Source: Erinaceus europaeus
Lineage: Eukaryota; Chordata; Mammalia; Eulipotyphla; Erinaceidae
DNA length: 64,000 nucleotides
Direction: 5' to 3'
NCBI RefSeq assembly: GCF_950295315.1
Contig: NC_080165.1
Span: 5,173,200 to 5,237,199, forward strand
Each line of letters opens with the position of its first letter. Position 1 is the first letter of the stretch. Under the pieces are notes generated by a model. It was not told the DNA's origin and did not search any database. It saw only the letters and a program-made list of their open reading frames with translations. The position numbers and the translations under genes were made by a program. Below, in pieces: positions 1-10,002 of the stretch.

Positions 1-575
1 CGCGCCCACACTTGCAGCAGTTTTTATGAGATGTTCGTGAAATGACAGAGTGCGATCGAGAGTAACGCCAAGATAGACTGGCTGGGCTTCATGCCGGATT
101 CTCGTATCGCCAAGCTGCACATTAAACTCACGCGAGGCCGAGGCATGGTGTAGATGGAAAACAGATGATACCGTTTTTGCAGTGCTAGGGATTAGTCGCC
201 ATTTTTTACAGTAATCAGATATCAGAGACATGTCTTTCATGAGTGTTTCCTCGAGGATGTCAAACTTGGATGCCTGAGTTGCACAGCAGATGTCATCGGC
301 GTAGATGAACTTCCTTGAAGAAGTTTCTGGGAGGTCATTGATGTAAATATTAAATAGCGTAGGAGCCAGAACAGAGCCCTGGGGGAGGCCACTTGAGACA
401 AGTCTCCATCTGCTAGACTTGTCACCCAGATGCACCCGGAATCTTCTGTTTTGGAGAAGAAACGATATAGTGTTGGCCACCCATGGAGGCAGGCATCTTG
501 AGATCTTGACTAGGAGACCACGGTGCCAGACCGTGTCCTAGGCTGCTGTGAGATCAACAATAAAATGATCAAAAG
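1..575 (-). mobile_element. Vingi-type non-LTR retrotransposon fragment (copy 1)
   Basis: The minus strand encodes reverse-transcriptase blocks of the Ingi/Vingi type: VDLTAAYDTVWH, then SGLPQGSVLAPTLFN, then the catalytic FIYADD, then part of the downstream thumb region. It is cut by the window start and 5'-truncated near 560-575. It matches the copy at 23.0-24.3 kb base for base over long stretches, so both are young. Vingi elements are known from hedgehog genomes; the family name is from memory. Confidence 0.85.
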
Positions 576-599
576 TAAAGACACATACAACCTATGCAG

Positions 600-815
600 C
601 AAATTGTTTGGTGTTGAGCCTGGTAGAGTCACGTGCAAAGGCCTGGGTTCAAGTCCATTTCTAGTGTTCTGAGAAATCTCCAGACTTTATTCTCCAGCCA
701 GGGGAGGCGATCTTCACAAATAGCCTAGTAGTACTGAAGGTGTCTCTCTTTGTTCTTCTTTCGGATTCCCTGCTCCTCTCTGTCTCTCAAAAAGAGAGGG
801 AGAAAAGAAAAAGGA
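600..815 (+). mobile_element. Old tRNA-derived SINE, degenerate
   Basis: B-box-like 'gggttcaagtcc' and a 'gtctctcaaa' 3' part; heavily diverged. Confidence 0.55.
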
Positions 816-884
816 AAGGCAGTGGGAGTGATGGATTCATTGGGTAGGCACGAAGCTTCAGAAATCTTCCTGGGCCATCTGCAC

Positions 885-1006
885 GTTAGCTGTCGGGCTC
901 AGGCAAAAATGAGTCAAGTCATGGGCCCCTTGGAATAGACCTAAAATAGACCTACTAGCTTTTTTTTTCCAAAATGGAGACCCCAAATCTCATCTGCTGT
1001 ATTCTT
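885..1006 (+). mobile_element. Family X repeat, first part (split)
   Basis: Matches 54,555-54,665. It is interrupted by an insertion at 1,007-1,512 and resumes at 1,513. Confidence 0.8.
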
Positions 1007-1512
1007 TTTTGTTTGTTTATTTTTGTTTGTTTGTTTGTTTGTTTCAGAAGGGTGTTCTATTTTTTATTTTTTTAATTATTTATTGGATAGAAACAGCCAG
1101 AAATAACTGAGATGGAGAGAGACAGAGAGACACCCGCAATACTGCTTCACCACTCATAAAGCTCCCCCCCCCCCCCCGCAGGTGAGGACAGGTGGCTTGA
1201 ATCTGAGTCTGTGCATTGTAATATGTTTACTCAACCAGGTGCATCAGCGCCCGGCCCCTAGGATGCTTTATGTCTTTTAAGAACTATGTTGTGAATTAAC
1301 TTAAGAGAGAGAAACCAGGACACCTCTGTAGTTTATGCAATGCCAGATATCAAATCATATAAAGGCAGCTGAGCACCATCCCAGCCAGTGTTAGATTCAG
1401 TTTAATGTGAGATAGCGGCTTGCACCTTGGGGAGGGGTTGGGAGCAAGGGGGGCAGAGAGGGGCCTGGGGTATGATGGTGGAAAAGGGTCTCTTGGGAAT
1501 GAGAGTCTTCTG
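1007..1512 (-). mobile_element. Retroposed insertion of unknown source with an 18-bp target duplication
   Basis: Flanked by perfect copies of an 18-bp sequence starting CTCATCTGCTG (989-1,006 and 1,513-1,530). The + strand begins with a GTTT-rich run, so the insert is in minus orientation with a (CAAA)n tail. It contains an older minus-strand SINE at about 1,051-1,258. The remaining 250 bp match no family I know. Confidence 0.75.
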
Positions 1513-1530
1513 CTCATCTGCTGTATTCTT

Positions 1531-1960
1531 ACCTTTAGGTTCCTGATGACTAAACGATCTGCTCTGCTTTATTTCTTAATACTTTTCAGCCACCAGGTTC
1601 CAGATGCTACCATGATGCCAACCAGACTTCCCTGGACAGACAACCCCACCAATGTGTCCTTCCCCAGAGCCCTGCCCCACTAGGAAAAGAGAGAGAGACA
1701 GGCTGGGAGTATGGATCCACCTGTCAACACCCAGGTTCAGTGGGGAAGCAATGACAGAAGCCAGACCTTCCACCTTCTGCCTCCCACAGTGACCCTGGGT
1801 CCATCCTCCCAGAGGGATAAAGAATAGGGAAGCTTCCAATGGAGGGGAGGGGATACAGAAGTCTAACGGCAGGGATTGTGTGGGATTGTATCCCTTAACA
1901 ATCATTATCAGACGTTATCAATTTCTTATAGATCATTATTAGATCAATTTTAAAAAATAG
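1531..1960 (+). mobile_element. Family X repeat, second part
   Basis: Continues from 1,006. It contains the shared core ('ccagatgctaccatgatgcc', then 'cttccctggacagacaac') and a T/A-rich 3' end. Confidence 0.85.
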
Positions 1961-2226
1961 GAAATATTCCTTGTGGGGAAAAAAAAGAATTTATTTAGAT
2001 TAGGATTGAAAGAGTAAACCAAGATGAGTATGTCCTTTGAAAAGTCCCCGTGTAGTACTGTGGTCCTCCCCTATGTGTGACCGCAGACTGTCTCTGCAAA
2101 GATTCTGTCTGTCTAGTTAGAATATGGAAGGAGACTGTGCCAGAAAAATTCAGATGTATTTAATTTGTATGAAATTATAAATCTGGGAATTAAGTACATT
2201 TTGTTATAATAATGAACTTTCAATAA

Positions 2227-2669
2227 TGTTGGTATGCATGAGACCCCTTCTGTTTCATTTGGTTTAAATCCCCCCTGCTTAACACTTTTCTATTTGCATA
2301 ACCACTTCATTCTATTTACATAACCACTGTTAACAAGTTCCACCCTCCCTCCAGGGCATTGGTGGTTCAGTGATAGGATTCTCGCCTGCTCTGCCCCCTC
2401 TTTGTCACACTCTGATTTTCACCAGTCACTTTTCTCTCCACCCTCTCTATGTCACATCCTGTTTCCACCTTACTTGGCAAGTATATATAAAGACAGCATT
2501 GTGAGTTTTACAGTACTTTACCTTTAGTTTAGCTTAGCTTGGCTTAGATTGTGCTGCTTCCTGCATGAATAAAGAGATACTGCCTACAGCTCAACCATGA
2601 ATCCCTGGTCGTCTGTTACCCGCCCGGAAGCCAGCCCGGCGAAAACAACATAACCCGTCGAAAACAACA
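2227..2669 (+). mobile_element. Solo LTR, family A (ERV2-like), 443 bp
   Basis: Begins TGTTGGTATGC and ends AAAACAACA. It is flanked by a perfect 6-bp duplication CAATAA (2,221-2,226 and 2,670-2,675). A TATATAAA box lies near 2,484 and the poly(A) signal AATAAA near 2,568. The R-U5 part ('ctggtcgtctgttacccgcc') resembles that of the ERV array at 33.7-40.5 kb. The 6-bp duplication fits betaretrovirus-like ERVs. Confidence 0.93.
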
Positions 2670-2675
2670 CAATAA

Positions 2676-4380
2676 GTGCATGATTTTTAAGTGCGATATG
2701 AACTACTTAAATGAGTATGGGCTTTGAAAATGTAATGATGTTTAAATACACTAAACATAGTTTTCAATATTGACGTTATTGTTTTCAAAATAGCAAAACA
2801 TAAGGTCTACAAACTCGTATTAGCCAGCATTAATCTAACAACAGTTCATGTAGAAAAGTGTGTAAATATTGACTTCCATCTGGTGCATTTGTGGAGCACA
2901 GTTCAGCCAAGTGAATTATTTCTATAAAATTATATTATTTTACAAACCTGTAATTCCACTGTGCAAATTCTATCTTTATATCTCTGTGGCAAGCTCCCAG
3001 AAAAAAATAAACAGGGCAATATAATATTCACAATTTGAGCTACTTTCTTTGCAGTCCATTTATTCTCTGATAATTAGTGATAATGCAAATTAATTTCAAA
3101 TAAACTTTACTAAACAGTGGAAAGTTCTTATTATGCCAAAATTAACATAACATTTGTGCTTTACTATTTAAAGTACATTTTGGTTTCTGTGTAGAAACAA
3201 ATGGGAAATATCTATTAAAATATTTGTTCCTATTTTATCATCTTTATTCCATTATACTGTTATTAAACTGCTGTTCTCTGAGAATTACTTTCTAGTTATT
3301 TTTCTCTACTCTATTGTATTAATACAAATGGAAATGGATTAGCTCGACTTCTGTTAGTGCCTGTTGCATTAATAAAATCATTTAAAAGTCAAAATGCTCG
3401 GCATCAACTTTGATTCATCTATTTCTCTGAAAATGCCGGATCTACTTCTTTAATAATTGCATTGTGGTAGGTTTGTGTATAAAAAAAAATCTATAATTCT
3501 GTCACTTCTCACTAACTCCAGTGTCACAGAGATCATACCATCACCATCACATACCTCCTGTGTTACAGCAACGGTTGAGTTGACTTCTGCAGATACTTAG
3601 TCTGTTTTCAACTTAATAGCCAGAGTGAATGTGTCAAAACTGATGCAAAAATTCATTAAATGAATTCATCAAATGCTACCTCTGGGTTAATGAAACACAA
3701 GGGTTTTGTTTGTTGCTTTGTTTGTTTGTTTTAATCTGTTTTAATCCTTTCCACCCAGTGCCCCTGGTCTCTAGCTTCTTGTCCTGATTCTCTTTCCCTG
3801 CTCACCTGCATCAAGCAGCGTTGGACTTTAAGTGGCTTCTTAAACTTGGCAGGCGTGATCTGTCTTCACACCTCTGCACTGAATCTTCTCCAGGTAGTAG
3901 CTTTCTTCTTGATGATATCCTCAGGATTCTCTCACTTGCTTCATGGTTTACAGATATAGTTTCTCATTAAGCTTTTTCCTGATGTCTTCCTTTAAATACA
4001 AAACTCTTTTTTTTAAGACAGCAAACTGGCTTACTTTTTTGTTCTCCTCAGCAGTCATTGCCATTAATTCATAAGATGCTTTTATCTACTTACATATCTC
4101 TCCTCCACAGAAATAATAGATTCATGAGAGTAGAAAAATTGTATATGTGGTCCAGTCCCATACACTCAGTTCAAAAATAATACTTAAAAATAAGGGTGAT
4201 TTGTTAATGAATATCAGCATAAAGTCATCATTGCTATTTCTGGGCTATTGTTTAAATAAAAAATGTTGGGTATCCATTATAATAATCTGCTTAATCTTGG
4301 AGGAAAAAGTCCACATAAGTAGGTGAAATAATTCTCCTGATGGAAGAACAAAACTATACATGTAATTACTACCATTATGT
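2676..4380. other. AT-rich unassigned sequence
   Basis: No repeat head, frame or motif recognised. Contains a short TTTG run near 3,710. Confidence 0.5.
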
Positions 4381-4480
4381 CTTTTTTTTCCTTTGGCCTC
4401 CAGGGTTATCACTAGGCCTCGGTGCCTGCACTATGAATCTACTGTTCCTAGGCCCAATTTTTTCCTTGTTTTTTTTTTTT
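4381..4480 (-). mobile_element. SINE 3' module fragment
   Basis: Matches the 'cctggaggc...gcaggcaccaagc' 3' module seen complete at 30,655-30,720 and 43,580-43,650. Confidence 0.7.
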
Positions 4481-5091
4481 TAATTCAGAAATGTCCATTC
4501 ATAGAACAAACACAAAGAGGAAAGATTCAACTATTACTTCCGGTGCTGAATTAGGATGAGGTGATGGGAGTAGTGGTTTGTGTCTTTTCACCTCTGGCAT
4601 CAGTTTGACTTGACACTGACTTTATTTCCTGTTTAGATATTTTGTATTCTGTGCCTTCTTACCACTGTTGCTTCTAGTAGATTCTTAAAATGTCTTTAAT
4701 TACTAAGACTTCCGGTAATCTTTAAGTTTTAAATCTGAGTCCAGCGCTTCATCTTTTCGCTCTTGTGCACCCATCTTTCACACCATTTTTATAACTGGAG
4801 AAAAGATGGATGTGGACGTCTCACCGGGCTTGGCACACTGTACACATCTGTCTTACCAAACAAAATCTTGTTGCCACCCAACCTGGGCTGCACATGTCAC
4901 AGAAACAGGAAGATAAACCCTTGAGGTCACCAGCAGCTGTCTTGGAAATAAAGGTCAAAGTATTGCTTTTATCAATTTAAAGTCAGAAAAAAAATATGCT
5001 TACAGAGCTATAAAAATTGTTAGATTGAATGGTGAACTTCAGGATCCTGAATGATACCCAAGGCAAGAATCTGAAAGCTCTTAAAATTATT

Positions 5092-5318
5092 TTTTAATGA
5101 ATTTATTTTTAAATTTTTATTTATAAAATGGAAGTATTGACAAGTCTATAGGATAAGAGGGGTACATTTCCACACAATGCCATCCCCAGAACTCCGTATC
5201 CCATCCGCTCCCCTGAGAGCTTTCCTATTCTCTATCCCTCTGGGAGTATGGACCCAAGGTCATTATCGGATGCAGAAGGTGGAAGGTCTAACTTCTATAA
5301 TTGCTTCCCTACTGAAAA
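5092..5318 (-). mobile_element. Family X repeat, short 3' end
   Basis: 227 bp with a perfect 14-bp target duplication CTCTTAAAATTATT (5,078-5,091 and 5,319-5,332) and an A-rich tail on the minus strand. This proves LINE-type retroposition. Confidence 0.88.
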
Positions 5319-5982
5319 CTCTTAAAATTATTAAGTGCATTCTAGTATAGTGACTATGTAAAAAAAAAAATACAGAAATAAATAACTTTTCTAAAGAGCA
5401 TAAAAAGTAATTGAAAATGTAGCAGGCAAATAAAACAGGGAAAAAAAACAGCTATTTAATATGTGGACAGAAAAAAAAATGCAAGAGATTAAATACTTGG
5501 AATGAAAAGGAGACTTAGCATCTAAATCCCGAGATTAGTTCACAGGTTTGGTGTAATGTCAGGTTTAAAGCTGAGTGCATTTGGATTATAGAATGGTGGG
5601 AAAGGGTCTTTAAAAATGTCCTTTATTAAAACCAAGAGAACATTGCCAAGAATGTAGAAAAAAAACAGTTTTTCTCAACTCAAAACAGAGGTTTGCAATA
5701 AGACAAGGAATTTTTTATACAATTAAAACTAGGAGTGACTTACTCTTGAAAAACAAAGGACCAGAGAAGGAGAGGGAGGTTAGAAGTCTGCGAGGACAGT
5801 GGAGACCCAGTGCAAGATGGTGAAGGCGGGGGTCATGCTGATGGGGAAAGTGGTCGCGGACGTGTCTACCTGGGTTTTATGAAATGGTACTACACAACAA
5901 TGATGTACACATCATTACTTCTCCAGTAAAATGATACACATCTTTGAATCTGTGAAAAAGCAGCTGATTTGTAAGATGTAAC

Positions 5983-6180
5983 TGGGGAGTCCAGGCAGTG
6001 GTACACCTGGTTAAGCACTCACTTTATAGTGCACAAGGACCCAGGTTTGAGCCCCTGGCCCCCACCTTCAGTGGGGAAGCTTTGTGAGTGGTATAGCAGG
6101 GCTGCAGGTGTATAGCTGTCTCTCTCCCTCTGTATCTCACCCCCTCCCCTCCCAATTTCTCACTATCTCTACCCAGTAAA
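5983..6180 (+). mobile_element. Old-type ERI-related SINE
   Basis: 'gtccaggcagtggtacacctggttaag' start, B-box-like 'ggtttgagcccc', then a GGAA-rich tail. Confidence 0.85.
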
Positions 6181-6246
6181 AAAGAAAGAGAGAGAAAGGA
6201 AGGAGGGAGGAAGCAAAGAAGGAAGGAAGGAAAGAAGGAAGGAAAA
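6181..6246 (+). repeat. GGAA/GAAA microsatellite at a SINE tail
   Basis: Impure tetranucleotide run directly after the SINE. Confidence 0.85.
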
Positions 6247-6756
6247 GATACAGCTGCGTGCATCTTATTTTTCCACCCTAAGTTCCATTATAGCTTGGAA
6301 AATATACAAAACACAACACACAAATGCTATAGCTTCCAAAATAGCTGAGAGCAGAATGGCTGAGGAATTTCCCAAACATCCGAGGTCCAGGTACTTGTCA
6401 CTATTTTATCTACCTGGGAGTTCGTTAAAAGTGCCTTTCTTAGACCTGCTCATTTCTCAAAAACAATCAACTACAAGGGTTTAACTTCGTATCTCTCCAT
6501 TCATGCCACTTACTATCATTTGTTATTCGTTTTCACAGAGCTGTTGGATCCGCCGGCGTGCTCAGTCACAGCATTCCCGACTCTTTTCTCATATAGAGAA
6601 AAGGAAAAGACATCACCGCACCAGATCTGCCCCTACTGTCACTCCTCTCCCATGAACTTAAACCTGACATACATGGTGGCAATGCAGGGCCTCTCTACAG
6701 TAAGCAACTTCTCCAGCACCTGAGGTAGTACAAGTCTGACCCAAATGAGACAAAAA

Positions 6757-6860
6757 AAGGAAGAAAGAAAGAAGGGAAGGAAGGAAGGAAGGAAGGAAGG
6801 AAGGAAGGAAGGAAGGAAGGAAGGAAGGAAGGAAGAAAGGAAGGAAGGAAGGAAAGAAAA
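6757..6860 (+). repeat. (GGAA)n microsatellite
   Basis: About 100 bp of GGAA/GAAA. It produces the poly-Lys/Gly/Arg and Ser/Phe/Leu/Pro frames on the two strands. Confidence 0.95.
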
Positions 6861-6863
6861 AAA

Positions 6864-7719
6864 TGGGGGGAGGACATGGACAGAATATTCACCACAGAAG
6901 AGATCCAAAAGGCCAAGAAACACATGAAAAAATGCTCCAAGTCTCTGATTTTCAGAGAAATGCAAATAAAGACAATAGTGAGATAGCACTTCACTCCTGT
7001 GAGAATGTCATACATCAGAAAAGGTACTAGCAGCAAATGCTGGAGAGGGTGTGGGGTCAAAGGAACCCTCCTACACTGCTGGTGGGAATGTAAATTGGTC
7101 CAACCTCTGTGGAGAACAGTCTGGAGAACTCTCAGAAGGCTAGAAATGGACCTACCCTATGACCCTGCAATTCCTCTCCTGGGGATATATCCTAAGGAAC
7201 CCAACACATCCATCCAAAAAGATCTGTGTGCACCTATGTTCATAGCAGCACAGTTTGTAATAGCCAAAACCTGGAAGCAACCCAAGTGTCCAACAGCAGA
7301 TGAGTGGCTGAGCAAGTTGTGGTCTAGATACACAATGCAATACTGCTCAGTTATTAAAAACGTTGACTTCACCTTCTTTACCTCATCTTGGATGTAGCTT
7401 GAAGGAATCATGTGTAGTGAGATAATTCACAAAGAGACAGATGAGTATGGCATGATCTCACTCATAGACAGAAGTTGAAAAATAAGACCAGAACGGAAAA
7501 CACACAGCAGACCTTGGACTGGAGTTGGTGTATTGCACCAAAGTGAAAGACTCTGGGGTGGGTGGGGGTAGGGTTCAGGTCCTGGAACAAGATGGCAGAG
7601 GAGGACCTAGTGGGGGTTGAACTGATCTGTGGAAAACTGGGAAATAGTATGCATATAAAAACTACTGTATTTACTGTTGACTGTAAACCATTAATTCCCC
7701 AATAAAGAAAAGAAAAAAT

Positions 7720-7720
<1 letters not shown>
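6864..7720 (+). mobile_element. L1 3' end (ORF2 C terminus and 3' UTR)
   Basis: Matches the L1 ORF2 C-terminal region ([33 protein letters not shown]) followed by a 3' UTR ending CCCCAATAAAG. It is 5'-truncated next to a GGAA microsatellite and ends in a GAAA repeat. Confidence 0.92.

Positions 7721-7774
<54 letters not shown>
7716..7774 (+). repeat. (GAAA)n microsatellite at an L1 tail
   Basis: Pure GAAA units after the L1 poly(A). Confidence 0.93.
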
Positions 7775-7892
7775 CTGGTGTGAAGCCAGGAAATGTAGGA
7801 TCACAAAGGAGCAGAAATTAAGTCGTCATTCAGGAGACTTCACGGCAGCTAGTCCTTCTCTGCTGTGTGCAAAGGATGCCTTCAGAGCTGAG

Positions 7893-8092
7893 GTGGAGAG
7901 ACTGGGAGATAGCTCACACAGGCAGGGAGCACACCTTATCGTGCAAAGACCTGGGTTCAAGCTCCCAACACCACATGGAGGCACCACACACGCACAGATG
8001 TTTCCTGAGTGGTAGAGCAGTGGTGTGATGTCTCTGCTTTTCTCTCTGTCTCTCCCTTTCTGTCTCTCACCCTCTATCTGGAAAGAAAAAGA
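7893..8092 (+). mobile_element. Old-type SINE
   Basis: 'gggttcaagctcc' B box and pyrimidine-rich 3' half; the flank repeats no clear duplication. Confidence 0.75.
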
Positions 8093-8418
8093 AGAATAGA
8101 TCTGAGGACACTGGGTGGGGAGTGGGGTGGGGACAAGGGAGGGAGCCACAGTGGGGAGGGGTGCGGTGTCCCACACTGGGAGGGGAGATGCCCTTTGGCG
8201 GTGTGTGAACTAACACATACTCTGGGAGCTGTGATGCCTTACCCTGAGATGACAGTCTTGTGAAACAACTTTTCCTCAATAATAAAAAAAAAATTAAAAC
8301 TTCAGTTATGCAAAATAAACAGATTCCAATTTTTTCAGGTATGCTTATAGTCCTATATGTGTGTGAGCTTTTACATTTCTGAAGTATAACATTTATATTT
8401 TTAAGTTTCTTTTTTAAA

Positions 8419-8714
8419 TATTTTCTTATATATTTATTTATTTTCCTTTTGTTGCCCTTGTTTTTTATTGTTGTTGTAGTTATTATTGTTGTTGTTACTG
8501 ATGTCGTCGTTCCTGGATAGGACAGAGAGAAATGGAGAGAGGAGGGGAAGACAGAGAGGAGGAGAGAAAGACAGACCCCTGCAGACCTGTTTCACCACCT
8601 GTGAAGGGACTCCCCTGCAGGTGGGGAGCCGGGGGCTCGAACCGGGATCCTTACGCCAGTCCTTGTGCTTTGCGCCACGTGCACTTAACCCGGCGCGCTG
8701 CTGCCAACTCCCAT
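8419..8714 (-). mobile_element. ERI-type SINE
   Basis: Full-length by eye: minus-strand A box and B box GGTTCGAGCCCC, CAA-rich tail seen as TTG repeats on the plus strand. Confidence 0.92.
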
Positions 8715-8761
8715 TTTTAAGTTTCTTATGAAAACCTTAGTTGCCAATTATTTTAAGGCTT

Positions 8762-8832
8762 CCTTCTTCCCTCCCTTCCTCCCTTCCTTCCTTCCTCCCT
8801 CACTTTCTCCCTTCCTCCCTCCCTCCCTCCCA
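8762..8832 (+). repeat. Pyrimidine-rich (TTCC/TCCC)n tract
   Basis: Irregular CCTT/CCCT run. Confidence 0.85.
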
Positions 8833-9029
8833 TTCATGGTTTATTTATTTTTACTAGTCTGATATGATTTTATATGTATGTTTCTAAAAGTTATGATATT
8901 CAAAGAATAAATAGCAAAGTATAATGTATCTGCAGATAAAAGAAAGTCATAGCATATGTCCTTAAAACAGTAAAAATGTTGAAATTTCTTGGCATGTACT
9001 CAACTTTAATTATTAAAAGTTATTTAAGG

Positions 9030-9193
9030 CGTCTGGGTGGTTGCACAGCAAGTTAAGTGCACACATTATCACCCAAGCTTTAGGACACGGGTTTGAGCCC
9101 TCACTCTCCGCCTGTAGAAGGGCTGCTTCAGGAAGCAGGTCTCAGGTGTCTCTGTCCATCCCTCTCTAGCTCCCCTTCCCCTGTCAAATTCTA
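9030..9193 (+). mobile_element. Old-type SINE interrupted by a younger SINE
   Basis: 'ggcgtctgggtggttgcac' start and 'gggtttgagccc' B box. It is cut at its 3' end by the insertion at 9,194-9,466 and resumes at 9,467. Confidence 0.8.
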
Positions 9194-9466
9194 AATTTTT
9201 TATCAGTAGTTATTTTCCCTTTTGTTGCCCTTGTTGTTTTATTGTTGTTATAGTTATTATTGCCATTGTTATTGATGTCGTTGTTGGATAGGACAGAGAG
9301 AAATGGAGAGAGGAGGGGAAGACAGAGAGGGGGAGAGAAAGACAAACACCTGCAGACCTGCTTCACCGCCTGTGAAGCGACTCCCCTGCAGGTGGGGAGC
9401 CGGGGGCTCAAACCAGGATCCTTTGTGCTTTGTGCTAGCTGCGCTACCGCCTGACTCCCTCGCCTC
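9194..9466 (-). mobile_element. ERI-type SINE inserted in an older SINE
   Basis: 10-bp duplication TCAAATTCTA at 9,184-9,193 and 9,467-9,476. Confidence 0.9.
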
Positions 9467-9487
9467 TCAAATTCTATCTATCCTATA

Positions 9488-9501
9488 TCATAAAAAGGAA
9501 A

Positions 9502-9552
<51 letters not shown>

Positions 9553-9604
9553 GGGAAGAAAGAGGGAGGGAGGGAGGGAGGGAGGGAGGGAAGGAAGGAA
9601 AGAG

Positions 9605-9674
<70 letters not shown>

Positions 9675-9684
9675 GAGGAAATAA
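9488..9684 (+). repeat. (GAAA)n/(GGGA)n compound microsatellite
   Basis: Nearly 200 bp of GAAA with an internal GGGA block (9,562-9,590). Confidence 0.95.
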
Positions 9685-9689
9685 AGAGG

Positions 9690-9828
9690 AAAGGGGAAAT
9701 AGAGGAGAAACACACCTGCAGCCATGCTTCACTGCTTGCAAAACAGGTGGGGACCACAGGCTTGAGTTAGTCTTTGAGCCCTATAACATATACGCTAAAC
9801 CCAGTGCACTACCACTGTGCCAGATAAC
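9690..9828 (-). mobile_element. Old-type SINE fragment
   Basis: Minus-strand body ('acctgcagccatgcttcact') with tRNA-like end. Confidence 0.75.
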
Positions 9829-9829
9829 T

Positions 9830-10002
9830 TATTTAGAATGAGAGAGAGACTAAGAGACAGAAAGAGGGGAGACAGTATAGCAGCAAAGAGGCTTCCATGG
9901 CCACAGTGCTGACCAGACAGCGCCGGGAAAGTTTCACAAGCAGTGAAGCAGGGCTGCAGTTTTATCTCTCCTTCTCTATCTCCCTCTTCTCTCTCAATTT
10001 CT
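9830..10002 (+). mobile_element. Old-type SINE fragment split by the L1
   Basis: 'gtttcacaagcagtgaagcag' body. The L1 inserted in its 'ctctcaatttct' segment, and the SINE resumes at 13,660-13,750. Confidence 0.75.

Noticed and set aside
9488..9757. Long Lys/Glu- or Ser/Phe-rich frames at 6.7-7.0 kb and 9.3-9.8 kb
   Set aside because: Pure microsatellite translation (GGAA, GAAA).
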